This document shows positions 8,547-16,084 of a stretch of DNA of 22,909 nucleotides, one piece after another. Made by a program: the position numbers and the translations under genes. Source of the DNA: Planctomycetota bacterium (GTDB lineage Bacteria > Planctomycetota > UBA8108). The stretch's first letter is position 1. Each line of letters opens with the position of its first letter. The notes below the pieces were generated by a model that saw only the letters and a program-made list of their open reading frames with translations, was not told where the DNA came from and did not search any database. The stretch is from positions 26,808 through 49,716 of the forward strand of contig NZOA01000027.1 in NCBI GenBank assembly GCA_002695115.1, read 5' to 3'.

Positions 8547-10139
8547 ATGCAAGCGGGCCTCTCCGTTATTGACTGGTCGCTCGTCGTGCTCTTCCTGCTG
8601 GGAGTAGGCGCCGTGGGCTTCCACGCCTCCGGCAACCAATCGACAACCCGGGATTATTTTCTCGGTGGCCGCTCGATCCCCTGGTGGGCGGCGAGCCTGT
8701 CGATCATCGCCACCGAGACCAGCGCCGTAACCTTCATCGGGATACCGGCCGCCGCCTTCGCGGGCGATTGGACCCTGCTGCAGCTTTTCACCGGATTCGC
8801 CATCGGCCGGGTATTCCTGGCGCTCGTTTTCGTCAAGGCCTTCTACAAACGCGAATACATCACCGTCTACGGATTGCTGGCCGAGCGCTTCGGTGAGAAG
8901 ACCCGCCTGTTGTCGGCGCTGCTCTTTCTCGCCGGCAGGGTGGTGGGAAGCGCCGTGCGACTCTACGCCGGCTGCCTCGCCGTCAGGATCGCCCTCGGGA
9001 CGGATTCGATCGAGACAGTGATCATCGCCCTGGGGCTCTTCGGCGCGGCCTTCACCCTGAAGGGAGGAATCAAGGCGGTCGTGTGGACGGATGTGATCCT
9101 CGGTATCACCCTGCTGGCGGGGTGCCTGGTCTCCTGCGCCTGGATCCTCGCCTCCCTCCCGACCGATGCCGCCGCGATCGCCGCCCTCGAGGGCCTCCCC
9201 GAAAAGCTGTCGCTGATACACCTGGACACCTCGCTCTCCGATGCAGACGGTCTCGGTCTCATCGCCGGACTTCTCGGCGGCATGGTGCTGACGCTCGCCA
9301 CCCATGGGACGGACCAGGACATCGCCCAGCGCATGCTCACCTGCCGCGACGCGCGCGGCGGGCAGCTCTCGGTACTCGGGAGCGCTGTCCTCATCGTTCC
9401 GCTGATCGCCCTCTTCCTGGCGCTGGGAACCCTGCTGTGGGCATGGCACGAGACGGGAGCCGCCGGCTACATGGCCCCCGTAGACAACAACGAGATCTTC
9501 CCTCTATTCATCGTCACGGACCTTCCCCCGGGCCTCGCCGGGCTGGTCATGGCGGGGCTGCTGGCCGCGGCTCTCTCGAGCTTCACCTCGGTCCTCAACG
9601 CCCTCAGCGCGACAACAGTCTCCGACATCTACAGGCCCTTCGCCGAGCGAAGAGGCGATCACAGCGACGCCCACTATATGAAGATCTCGCGCGCGGCAAC
9701 CCTGCTCTGGACCGTTCTCCTCATCGGACTCGCGATCGCCTTCGTCGGCAGCCAGGACAACATCGTCAGCCTGGCCCTCAAGGTACTCACCTATTTCTAC
9801 GGCGGGCTGCTCGGCGCCTTCCTGGTGGCCATATTGACCAACCGGGGCAGCGGGCCCAGCGTGATGGCGGGAATGCTCGCCAGCGTACCGATCGTCCTGC
9901 TGCTCCAGCTGCGCCAGTTCACCGACCATCCCAAGACGGCTCCCGGCCTGCTCCGGGGCTGGCTGGAAGACCTTGGCCCTGGAACCCATGCAACCCTCCT
10001 CTGGGTGCCGGACATAGCCTGGCCGTGGTGGATCATCCTCGGCACGCTGACGAGCTTCCTCATCGGCTGCCTGGGAAAACCGCGCGAGCCTTCCGCCGAG
10101 GCCGGCGGCTCCTACTCCCCGGAGGCCGAGGCCGGCTGA
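8547..10139 (+). CDS. sodium:solute symporter family (SSS) transporter
   Basis: Inner-membrane symporter of 530 residues with about 13 hydrophobic spans. The N-terminal block DYFLGGRSIPWWAASLSIIA followed by TETSAVTFIGIPA is the classic SSS family signature around the second span, and GGIKAVVWTD and the later DQDIAQRM segment also fit. The family couples sodium entry to uptake of sugars, amino acids, vitamins or similar solutes; the substrate is not readable here. The ATG lies eight bases after a TATACT box and lacks any Shine-Dalgarno, so a leaderless message is likely. Its 3' end overlaps the convergent thioredoxin-like gene by 28 bases. The gene is monocistronic. Confidence 0.92.
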   Translation: MQAGLSVIDWSLVVLFLLGVGAVGFHASGNQSTTRDYFLGGRSIPWWAASLSIIATETSAVTFIGIPAAAFAGDWTLLQLFTGFAIGRVFLALVFVKAFYKREYITVYGLLAERFGEKTRLLSALLFLAGRVVGSAVRLYAGCLAVRIALGTDSIETVIIALGLFGAAFTLKGGIKAVVWTDVILGITLLAGCLVSCAWILASLPTDAAAIAALEGLPEKLSLIHLDTSLSDADGLGLIAGLLGGMVLTLATHGTDQDIAQRMLTCRDARGGQLSVLGSAVLIVPLIALFLALGTLLWAWHETGAAGYMAPVDNNEIFPLFIVTDLPPGLAGLVMAGLLAAALSSFTSVLNALSATTVSDIYRPFAERRGDHSDAHYMKISRAATLLWTVLLIGLAIAFVGSQDNIVSLALKVLTYFYGGLLGAFLVAILTNRGSGPSVMAGMLASVPIVLLLQLRQFTDHPKTAPGLLRGWLEDLGPGTHATLLWVPDIAWPWWIILGTLTSFLIGCLGKPREPSAEAGGSYSPEAEAG

Positions 10140-10642
10140 GGGCGCCCAAGCTCCTGGAATCTCTCGATATCGAAGAACTTCCAGACACTTTGGATGTCGA
10201 GGTAGCGCTGCACCTCCTTGCCGTTGATGTCGAAATAGATGTAGGTCGGATAGGTACGAACATCCAGTTGCCGGGCCAGCCTGGCCTGGGGATCGAGCAG
10301 GATGACGAATTCTCCCTGCTGCTTCGACAACCAGGAATCCATCCGCGCCCTATTGCTCTCGGTACAGACAGTCACCAGCTGGATATCACTGTCACGTTTG
10401 GAGAGCGTGGTGAGCGCCGGGATCGCCTCGATCGATTCGATGTTGGCGCAATTCCAGAACGCCAGCACCGTTGGCTGCCGGTATGAAAAATACGGCCAGA
10501 CCCACTGTCGCCCCTTCCTGTCCTCGAGATCGACACCGGGACTCTGACAACCCTGCAGGCAGAACAGAACCGGGAGGCACAACAGCCACCCAGTCACCAC
10601 CGCGCGGATAGACAGAGTCCACGGTCTCCGGGTTCTCTTCAT
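10112..10642 (-). CDS. TlpA/thioredoxin-fold lipoprotein without catalytic cysteines
   Basis: Protein of 176 residues. The start at ATG 10642 is preceded by GAGGAG and gives a basic, hydrophobic leader ending in LQGC, a good lipobox. The mature part follows the TlpA/thioredoxin plan: VLAFWNCANIESIEAIPAL aligns with the active-site helix, and TYPTYIYFD provides the cis-proline strand. Where TlpA has WC-x-x-C, both cysteine positions are replaced (Asn and Ser), and one cysteine sits two residues earlier, so disulfide exchange of the usual kind is unlikely. It lies 75 bases downstream of the cytochrome c-WD40 gene on the same strand and may share its transcript. The role is unknown; a structural or single-cysteine function is possible. 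Confidence 0.8.
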   Translation of the reverse strand: MKRTRRPWTLSIRAVVTGWLLCLPVLFCLQGCQSPGVDLEDRKGRQWVWPYFSYRQPTVLAFWNCANIESIEAIPALTTLSKRDSDIQLVTVCTESNRARMDSWLSKQQGEFVILLDPQARLARQLDVRTYPTYIYFDINGKEVQRYLDIQSVWKFFDIERFQELGRPQPASASGE

Positions 10643-10657
10643 CTTCTTCTCCTCTTC

Positions 10658-10677
10658 GAATGCCGCTTGCGGCATTC
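10658..10677. repeat. perfect hairpin upstream of the thioredoxin-fold gene
   Basis: Arms GAATGCCG and CGGCATTC flank a four-base centre (CTTG on the plus strand, CAAG on the minus). On the minus strand it sits immediately before the ribosome-binding purines of the 10642 start, in the 75-base gap after the cytochrome c-WD40 gene. No T-run follows on either strand, so it is not a standard terminator; an mRNA processing or stability element is possible. Confidence 0.5.
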
Positions 10678-10717
10678 TAACCGGTCGATGACTCATTTGC
10701 GACAAGAAGACTGCCGC

Positions 10718-12157
10718 CTAATTCTCCTCGCCCTCCAGGGGCACGGGAATGATCTCGGCGGTCTTCCTGCCGCTGTCGATGTCCCACATATATACTGTTC
10801 CCTCGTAGCCGCCCGCCGCCAGCCGTTTCCCGGAGGCATCGAATGCCAGCGAGTAGATCCAGCCCGGCCCCGAGGACAGGCTGGAGAGCCGCTTGCCCGT
10901 GTCCGCCTCATAGGTACGCAGCTCTCCCGCCGAACCCGCCAGCGCCAGTCTCTTGCCATCGGCACTGAAGGCGGCGGCGAAAACAGGGCCAGGCTGCATT
11001 TCGATTTTCCTGATTTCCCTCAACCCTTCGACATCGTAGATCCTCGGCTCCATCTTCTCGCCGGCGGCGAGCACCTGGGCGAAACCGGGCCTCTCAACCA
11101 CCCTGGTGACAGCCCCATCGAAGGTCGCCAGGGTCTTGAGAAGCTTCCCATCCCCCGCCGCGAGCGCCCGGATGGTCCTGTCCCGGCCGCAGGAAAGGAG
11201 CTTCTTTCCGCCGCTGCAGAAGGTGACGCCGAGAACCCAGTCGGAATGCACCTCGGCTGAATACTGAAGCTCGAGCCCATCGGTGCCCAGCACATGCAGG
11301 GAACGGTCCGTTCCGCCAACAACCAGCCGGCCACCATCAGGCGAAAAATCCACGCTGTAGAGGACATCTCTGCCCATCCTCCGAAACCCTGTCATCCTGG
11401 CCTCCCGGGTATCCCACAGCTGGACCTCGCCAAATCGCGCCGGGGAGCCGGCGGCGACGGCGAGCAGCCTGCCATCGCCGGAGAGGGCCATCGCCTGGAT
11501 CCTCTCCGCCTCCCCCGTGAAACGGCGGACAGGCTGAACCACCGGGGGTTTCTTCTTCTCCTTCCCGGCGGCCAGAAGAGCTTCGACACCATGGACAAGG
11601 ACCTCCCTGTAGCCGCTGATGAAGAGATTCTCCCCGGCCCTGTCGAAGAGCACAGAGGTAATGACCGGCGGACGCGAATACACCTGGACAGCGGGAGGAA
11701 GCGAGTAGGGTCGCGGGGCGGCCGGCGGTTTACCCGCCTTCGCGCCACCTCTGATCCAGGCGCCGATGGTGAGAATGTCGCCTTCGCTCAGGGGCTCAGC
11801 CTTCCGCGGCGGCATCAGGAGCTTCTCTTTGCCGCTGATCATTCTGAACAGGAGACTCTTTCCGGGCTTGCCGGGCACTATGGTCCTGCCGCGCTCTGAG
11901 CCGGCGAGCAGTTGCTCTAGGCTCTCCATGCTGTATTTTCCCTTGGGCTTGCGACCGCCATGACAGCCCAGGCAGCTGCGCTTGAGGATGGGCACGATAT
12001 GCTCATGGAAGGTAGCCTTCCCCGGTTCAACGACCTCCTTTTCTTCGAGAGCGAAGCCGACGACGCCCGGGAGGAAGAGCGCAAAGAGACAGATGGCGCC
12101 AACGGTCCGGCAGCCGCCGCGACCTCTCCCAACTCCTCTCACCGTATACCAGTTCAT
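10718..12157 (-). CDS. planctomycete-type cytochrome c domain fused to WD40 repeats, exported
   Basis: Protein of 479 residues. A signal-peptide-like segment (about residues 17-37) leads into a cytochrome c domain with heme motif CLGCH (C62, C65, H66) and LLMPPR (M115) as the likely axial methionine. This is the arrangement seen in planctomycete cytochrome c proteins. From about residue 165 to the end come seven WD40-like repeats (for example a SVDFSPDGGRLVVGG segment, FAAAFSADGKRLALAG, a LAFDASGKRLAAGG segment), which would form a beta propeller. ATG 12157 has GAGG seven bases upstream. The role is probably periplasmic, in electron transfer or assembly of a surface complex; partners are unknown. 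The thioredoxin-fold lipoprotein follows on the same strand. Confidence 0.9.
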   Translation of the reverse strand: MNWYTVRGVGRGRGGCRTVGAICLFALFLPGVVGFALEEKEVVEPGKATFHEHIVPILKRSCLGCHGGRKPKGKYSMESLEQLLAGSERGRTIVPGKPGKSLLFRMISGKEKLLMPPRKAEPLSEGDILTIGAWIRGGAKAGKPPAAPRPYSLPPAVQVYSRPPVITSVLFDRAGENLFISGYREVLVHGVEALLAAGKEKKKPPVVQPVRRFTGEAERIQAMALSGDGRLLAVAAGSPARFGEVQLWDTREARMTGFRRMGRDVLYSVDFSPDGGRLVVGGTDRSLHVLGTDGLELQYSAEVHSDWVLGVTFCSGGKKLLSCGRDRTIRALAAGDGKLLKTLATFDGAVTRVVERPGFAQVLAAGEKMEPRIYDVEGLREIRKIEMQPGPVFAAAFSADGKRLALAGSAGELRTYEADTGKRLSSLSSGPGWIYSLAFDASGKRLAAGGYEGTVYMWDIDSGRKTAEIIPVPLEGEEN

Positions 12158-12181
12158 CCTTGAACCTCAGCCAGAACATTT

Positions 12182-12198
12182 AAAAACCGGGAGCCCGG
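12182..12198 (-). terminator. terminator-like hairpin in the leader of the cytochrome c-WD40 gene
   Basis: On the minus strand CCGGG-CT-CCCGG is followed directly by TTTTT. This is a short terminator shape, 25-41 bases upstream of ATG 12157, and could act as an attenuator. The stem is short and the two-base centre must open, so it is weak. Confidence 0.3.
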
Positions 12199-12244
12199 GG
12201 GAAAGCCGCGCCCCCACGTGCCACTGCCGCAAGTGTAACCGATC

Positions 12245-12250
12245 ATGATA
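12245..12250 (-). promoter_or_regulatory. possible -10 box of the cytochrome c-WD40 gene
   Basis: TATCAT on the minus strand would start a transcript near 12238 with a leader of about 80 bases that contains the hairpin and T-run. TATCAT recurs in front of two other genes in this window. No -35 match is clear. The rest of the 198-base gap 12158-12355 holds no gene that I can support. Confidence 0.3.
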
Positions 12251-12355
12251 CCGGTCTGAATTCCGGATCGAAAAGCTCCGAAGCCGAAATGGGGCTTCAA
12301 GTTGTTCCCTCACGATGCCGATAAAAAAGCAGACCCCGATCATTGGATATTCCAA

Positions 12356-13027
12356 ATGGATTCAAACGACTTTCTTCTTCTATCCCTCGCGGTAACCGGC
12401 ATAGCGTTGCTGATCTCCATTTGCGTCAGCACCACGGGCAATTCCACCGACGACAAACACACCTCGGCAGGCTGGAAAAAATTCACGGTACGGCCCGGCG
12501 TCCTGAACGGTGGAGGAGACCAACGCGCCCTGGTGAGCGGCCTGGAGAATGGGAGCGGTGAGCTCGAGATCCTCTCGGGAAACATACACTCCTTTCCCAT
12601 CAAGATCGGACACCACCGACGCGGGCTCCTGATGGTCATTGAAAAACCGAGGCGCTCTCTGAAATCCAGCATCAGGATAAGCCTCCTGGGGAAGCCCTGG
12701 GTGCAGATCCGTCCCGGCCGCAAGAAAGGAATCCCCAGGCTGGTGGGAGCGGGAACGAGAATGTCCGAGGAGATCCCGGATGCCGGCAGCATTCGGATCG
12801 AGGGGGACATCGCCTCACGCGAGTACGAGATCCGAGTGCGGGAGAAACTCGCCGCGGCCATTTTCCAGGACGAAGAACCCGGCGACGGGTTCAAAACCGA
12901 TGGCAGCTACCGGGTCGCCCTCCCCGAGGGTCTTCCGGAGCTTCCCTTCCTGGCCCTGGTGGTGGGCATCGAGGTGGATATGGCCGTCTGCGGCAATCCC
13001 GCCAGGGCGCTCACTCTCGAGGCCTGA
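12356..13027 (+). CDS. unknown membrane-anchored protein
   Basis: Not recognised. From ATG 12356 the protein has 223 residues: an N-terminal hydrophobic span (about residues 5-25, FLLLSLAVTGIALLISICV) and then a basic, beta-rich region likely outside the cytoplasmic membrane. A TTG at 12302 would add 18 polar residues ahead of the span and is less likely. There is no clear Shine-Dalgarno. The sequence before the start is a small inverted repeat, TTGGA-TAT-TCCAA. The gene is divergent from the cytochrome c-WD40 gene and converges on proC 13 bases away. Codon use looks like that of its neighbours. No functional claim can be made. Confidence 0.6.
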   Translation: MDSNDFLLLSLAVTGIALLISICVSTTGNSTDDKHTSAGWKKFTVRPGVLNGGGDQRALVSGLENGSGELEILSGNIHSFPIKIGHHRRGLLMVIEKPRRSLKSSIRISLLGKPWVQIRPGRKKGIPRLVGAGTRMSEEIPDAGSIRIEGDIASREYEIRVREKLAAAIFQDEEPGDGFKTDGSYRVALPEGLPELPFLALVVGIEVDMAVCGNPARALTLEA

Positions 13028-13040
13028 GAAGGCGACCGGC

Positions 13041-13880
13041 TCAATCGCCGGAGGGCTCTTCGCCCGTGGTTTCCTTGTTCAGGGCCCTGGACTGTTCCGT
13101 GGCCGTAGCCACCGCGCTGATCAGCATCGCCCTCAATCCCCTCTCCTCGAGCTCATGCACAGCGGCGATTGTCGTGCCGCCCGGGGTGGTCACCTGGTCC
13201 CTGAGGCTCGCCGGATGTTCGCCACTCTCCTTAACGAGCTGGGCGGCCCCTACCACCGTCTGGGTAGCGAGCTTCATGGCCACATCCCTGGGCAGACCCA
13301 TCTTCACTCCGCCATCACAGAGCGCCTCGATGACCATGTAGATGTAGGCCGGGCCGCTGCCGCTGAGGCCTGTCACCGCGTCCATATGCTGCTCTTCCAC
13401 TCGAACCACCTCTCCAACCGCTCCAAGTATCGTCTCGGAAACCTCGAGGTGCTCGGAGGTCGCCGAGCCGCAGGCACAGATCGCGCTGGCGGCGGCATCC
13501 ACGGTAGCGGCGATATTGGGCATGCAGCGCACCACCGGGTTGTCCTTTCCAAGACGGTCACAGATATATCCCCCCTTCACACCGGCCACGATGGAGATGA
13601 ACAGCTGGCCCGATTCCACCGAGTCGCTGAGCCCATCAAGGACATCGTTGAGGGTATAGGGCTTGACCGCGAGAATCACCACCTCGGCGCCGGCGAGAAC
13701 CCCGGCGGCATCGGTCGCGGTATTCACTCCGAATTCCTCCTTCAGGGAGGCGAGCTTGCCCTCGTGAATATCGACCACCGTAAAGTTCTCGGGCGGAGTC
13801 AGGCCGGCCTTCAGGATGCCTCGCAGAAGGGCATGGCCCATATTGCCGCCACCGATAAGAACTACTTTCTTGTTCAACAT
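13041..13880 (-). CDS. proC: pyrroline-5-carboxylate reductase
   Basis: Last enzyme of proline synthesis: reduces 1-pyrroline-5-carboxylate to proline with NAD(P)H in the cytoplasm. The 279-residue protein, a normal length, begins MLNKKVVLIGGGNMG, where GGGNMG (10-15) is the dinucleotide-binding loop. It has the dimerisation and active-site region VTGLSGSGPAYIYMVIEA and the conserved TTPGGTT segment near the C-terminus. ATG 13880 follows AGGAAG and fits the family N-terminus; the frame is open for 58 more codons upstream, but those residues are not family-like. It stands alone, with convergent and divergent neighbours. Its stop lies inside a CCGGC...GCCGG inverted repeat (13036-13052) at the convergent junction. 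Confidence 0.96.
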   Translation of the reverse strand: MLNKKVVLIGGGNMGHALLRGILKAGLTPPENFTVVDIHEGKLASLKEEFGVNTATDAAGVLAGAEVVILAVKPYTLNDVLDGLSDSVESGQLFISIVAGVKGGYICDRLGKDNPVVRCMPNIAATVDAAASAICACGSATSEHLEVSETILGAVGEVVRVEEQHMDAVTGLSGSGPAYIYMVIEALCDGGVKMGLPRDVAMKLATQTVVGAAQLVKESGEHPASLRDQVTTPGGTTIAAVHELEERGLRAMLISAVATATEQSRALNKETTGEEPSGD

Positions 13881-14213
13881 CTTCCTGGATTTCCGCCTGT
13901 GATCAGTGGTGCGCCGACCATTTTGAAAGGAGATAGAGAATAGTGCCTCAGAATCTATCCATCTACACTCTACCATCGCCTCTGGAGAGCGCCGCCGAGA
14001 CCGCCTGGCGCGTAAAATACCGCTGGGCGCCTCCTGCCGGGGTTTGAGCGTCATCGTGGCGCTTCCCAGCGGAGACCGGGGCTCATTTTATCGGATGCGA
14101 AGAGCGTCTGTGGCGCTTCCTCCCGAGCCTCCGCCGTCCTCAATCCTTGCACCGCGCATTCCCGGCTGAAACAATATCGCCACGGATTCAAGCTGCCAGC
14201 AAACGAGAGTGAA
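13881..14213. other. 333-base intergenic region with an imperfect direct repeat
   Basis: Divergent spacer between proC (minus) and the TPR-YggX gene (plus). It holds an imperfect direct repeat of about 19 bases: GAGCGTC-atc-GTGGCGCTTCC near 14046-14066 and GAGCGTC-t-GTGGCGCTTCC near 14102-14120. AT-richer patches near 13921-13960 and 14088-14100 could hold promoters for either gene, but no hexamer pair is convincing. A GTG-started frame of 34 codons at 13943-14047 follows AAAGGAGA but has no recognisable product. No RNA gene is visible. Confidence 0.5.
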
Positions 14214-14804
14214 ATGGAAAACGAAGACAGGATCGAGCTCTTCAGGAATATGGCTGAATCGGACCCTGAAAACGAGCTGGCCCACTTCAGCCTGGGAAAG
14301 CTCTACAAGGAGGCCGGCCGACTCGAGGAAGCCGAGGCCTCGCTGAAGCGCTGCCTCGAGCTCAACCACGACCACAGTGTCGCGCGGCAGTTCCTCGGCG
14401 AATCCCTGCTGGCGCTGGGAAAAAAGACCGAAGCCATCGAGCTGCTCGAGGCATCGATCCTCCTGGCCCACGATCGCGGTGAGTTCATGCCGCGGGATGC
14501 CATGTGCGACCTGCTCAAGGAATACGGAATCGAGCCGCCAGTCCTCACCTCCACCGAAGATACCGACGCCATAGAGGCCGGCGCGTTTGTCTGCAAGCGC
14601 TGCAGGAAGGCGCGGCCGGGGCTCGATGAACCTCCTTTTTCCGGAGAGCTCGGCGCCGCGGTCCAGAAGGACATCTGCGTGGATTGCTGGAAAGAGTGGA
14701 TCGCCATGTCGATCAAGGTCATCAATGAATTTCGCCTGAACATGGCCACCCCCGAGGCGAACGAGATCTACGAGGCCAACCTCAGAGAATTCCTCGGCCT
14801 CTGA
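14214..14804 (+). CDS. TPR protein fused to a YggX-like Fe(2+)-trafficking domain
   Basis: Protein of 196 residues. Residues 1-90 form two to three tetratricopeptide repeats (AHFSLGKLYKEAGRLEEAEA; ARQFLGESLLALGKKTEAIE). Residues 123-196 match the YggX iron-trafficking family: the GLD-PPFSGELG block, CWKEWIAMSIKVINEFRLNM and a LREFLGL ending correspond to the PGELG and W-x-x-W...LINE-x-LN blocks of E. coli YggX. In place of the single cysteine of YggX there are two CxxC pairs (C127/C130 and C155/C158), which look like a metal site. The family protects Fe-S enzymes from oxidative damage in enterobacteria; the TPR part suggests docking to a partner. Upstream purines (CGAGAG) make a modest ribosome site. 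Confidence 0.85.
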   Translation: MENEDRIELFRNMAESDPENELAHFSLGKLYKEAGRLEEAEASLKRCLELNHDHSVARQFLGESLLALGKKTEAIELLEASILLAHDRGEFMPRDAMCDLLKEYGIEPPVLTSTEDTDAIEAGAFVCKRCRKARPGLDEPPFSGELGAAVQKDICVDCWKEWIAMSIKVINEFRLNMATPEANEIYEANLREFLGL

Positions 14805-14865
14805 GAGCCGCCCGGGAGGAAACCCGCCAGCCCCCCTGCCCCTATTCGCCCGGGGGCCCGCAAGC

Positions 14866-14871
14866 TATCAT
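14866..14871 (+). promoter_or_regulatory. -10 box of the serine hydrolase gene, leaderless geometry
   Basis: TATCAT ends seven bases before ATG 14879, so transcription would start at the start codon. The earlier in-frame ATG at 14870 lies inside this box. No -35 match is visible; the 74-base gap before the gene is otherwise G/C runs with two copies of CGCCCGGG. Confidence 0.4.
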
Positions 14872-14878
14872 GTCTTCC

Positions 14879-16084
14879 ATGAAACTCTCTCACCGTCACA
14901 TCCCGGTATGGACGATGCTGCCGGCAATCCTGGCGTGCTCGATGAGCTCGGGACGGGATCCGGACTTCTCCGGGGTGGACAAGCTCCTTGCCGGCGCTGT
15001 CAGGAGCGGAGCCTTCCCGGGCTGCGCGGCCGCGGTCGGCTCCAGCTCGGGGAGCTATTGGACCGGTGGTTTCGGAACCCTCGCCCTCGACGGCAAGACC
15101 GCCGGAAAGCTGTCCCTTCCGGCCGCGGCGGACCCCGGACCCGGGACTCTCTACGATCTCGCATCCCTGACCAAGGTCGTCGGAACGACCTCCGTGGTCG
15201 CCGCGCTCATCCAGAGAAGAAAGCTGTCGCTCAGAGACAAGGTCTCGAAATACCTCCCCGGCTTCGCCCCCGCCTCGCTGAAGAAGGAGGAGCGGGCCCT
15301 GAAGGAGAAGGTGACCGTTGAGCAACTCCTCCTTCACACCTCGGGTCTGCCGAGCTGGAGGCCCCTCTTTGAGAGCTGCTCGAGCTACAAGGCGCTGCTG
15401 AAGATCATCCTGGCGACTCCGCTCGAGACCGCGCCCGGCACCAGCTACCGCTACAGCGACCTCGGCTTCATCCTGCTTGGAGAGATCGCCGCGAAGGCCG
15501 GCGGAAAGCCCCTCGCAACACTCGAGAAAAAACTGGTCTTCGAGCCGCTGGGCATGAGAGAGACCCTGCGGAACCCAGCGGCCGCGCTGAAAAAGAAGAT
15601 CGCCCCCACGGAGCTCGATGAGGAAACGAAAAAATACGTTCACGGGAAGGTCCACGACGAAAACGCGCGGGCGGGAGGCGGGATCACCGGCCACGCGGGG
15701 CTCTTCTCAACCACCGCGGATCTGGCGCTGCTCTGCCGTGAGCTGCTCCTCGCCCGCAAGGGAAAAAGCAAGAAGCTCAACAACGGGATCATCCGGAATT
15801 TCACAGGCCGCAAGGACTCTCCCAAGGGCTCCAGCAGGGCGCTCGGCTGGGATACCCCCTCCGAGAAGAGCTCGGCGGGAGACCTCGCCGGGAAAAAATC
15901 CTTCGGCCATACGGGCTTCACGGGAACATCGATCTGGATCGACCCTGAGCTGGATCTCTATATGATTCTCCTGAGCAATAGAGTGCATCCTTCCCGCAAG
16001 AACAGGAAGATCTCCGAGGTTCGCAGGGCCTTCGCGGATGCCGTGATCACCGCCGTCAAGAAGAGTGAAAAGAAGGTTCGCTGA
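14879..16084 (+). CDS. serine hydrolase of the class C beta-lactamase family, lipoprotein
   Basis: Protein of 401 residues from ATG 14879. The leader ends PAILAC (lipobox, C20), so it is probably an outer-membrane or periplasmic lipoprotein. The penicillin-binding fold is shown by S96-L-T-K99 in YDLASLTK, Y192-S-D194 in YRYSDLGF and H344-T-G346 in GHTGFTGTS, which stands for the KTG motif. This set is typical of beta-lactamase-family esterases and D-amino peptidases rather than true lactamases, so a peptide, ester or cell-wall fragment substrate is more likely than an antibiotic. ATG 14870 would add three residues. The stop overlaps the PfkB start by one base (TGATG), indicating an operon. 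Confidence 0.9.
   Translation: MKLSHRHIPVWTMLPAILACSMSSGRDPDFSGVDKLLAGAVRSGAFPGCAAAVGSSSGSYWTGGFGTLALDGKTAGKLSLPAAADPGPGTLYDLASLTKVVGTTSVVAALIQRRKLSLRDKVSKYLPGFAPASLKKEERALKEKVTVEQLLLHTSGLPSWRPLFESCSSYKALLKIILATPLETAPGTSYRYSDLGFILLGEIAAKAGGKPLATLEKKLVFEPLGMRETLRNPAAALKKKIAPTELDEETKKYVHGKVHDENARAGGGITGHAGLFSTTADLALLCRELLLARKGKSKKLNNGIIRNFTGRKDSPKGSSRALGWDTPSEKSSAGDLAGKKSFGHTGFTGTSIWIDPELDLYMILLSNRVHPSRKNRKISEVRRAFADAVITAVKKSEKKVR

Noticed and set aside
9083..10486. Plus-strand frame of 467 codons across the symporter and the thioredoxin-fold gene
   Set aside because: The symporter frame shows clear family motifs over the same bases; this frame is Arg/Pro/His-rich and low in complexity.
13036..13052. 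CCGGC-TCAATC-GCCGG inverted repeat at the proC stop as a bidirectional terminator
   Set aside because: It sits at the convergent junction but lacks a T-run on either strand, so termination is not supported.
12780..13943. Plus-strand frame of 387 codons across proC
   Set aside because: ProC on the other strand is unmistakable from end to end.
13943..14047. GTG-started frame of 34 codons preceded by AAAGGAGA
   Set aside because: The ribosome-site match is attractive, but the product is unremarkable and the spacing to GTG is long. Not enough to call a gene.
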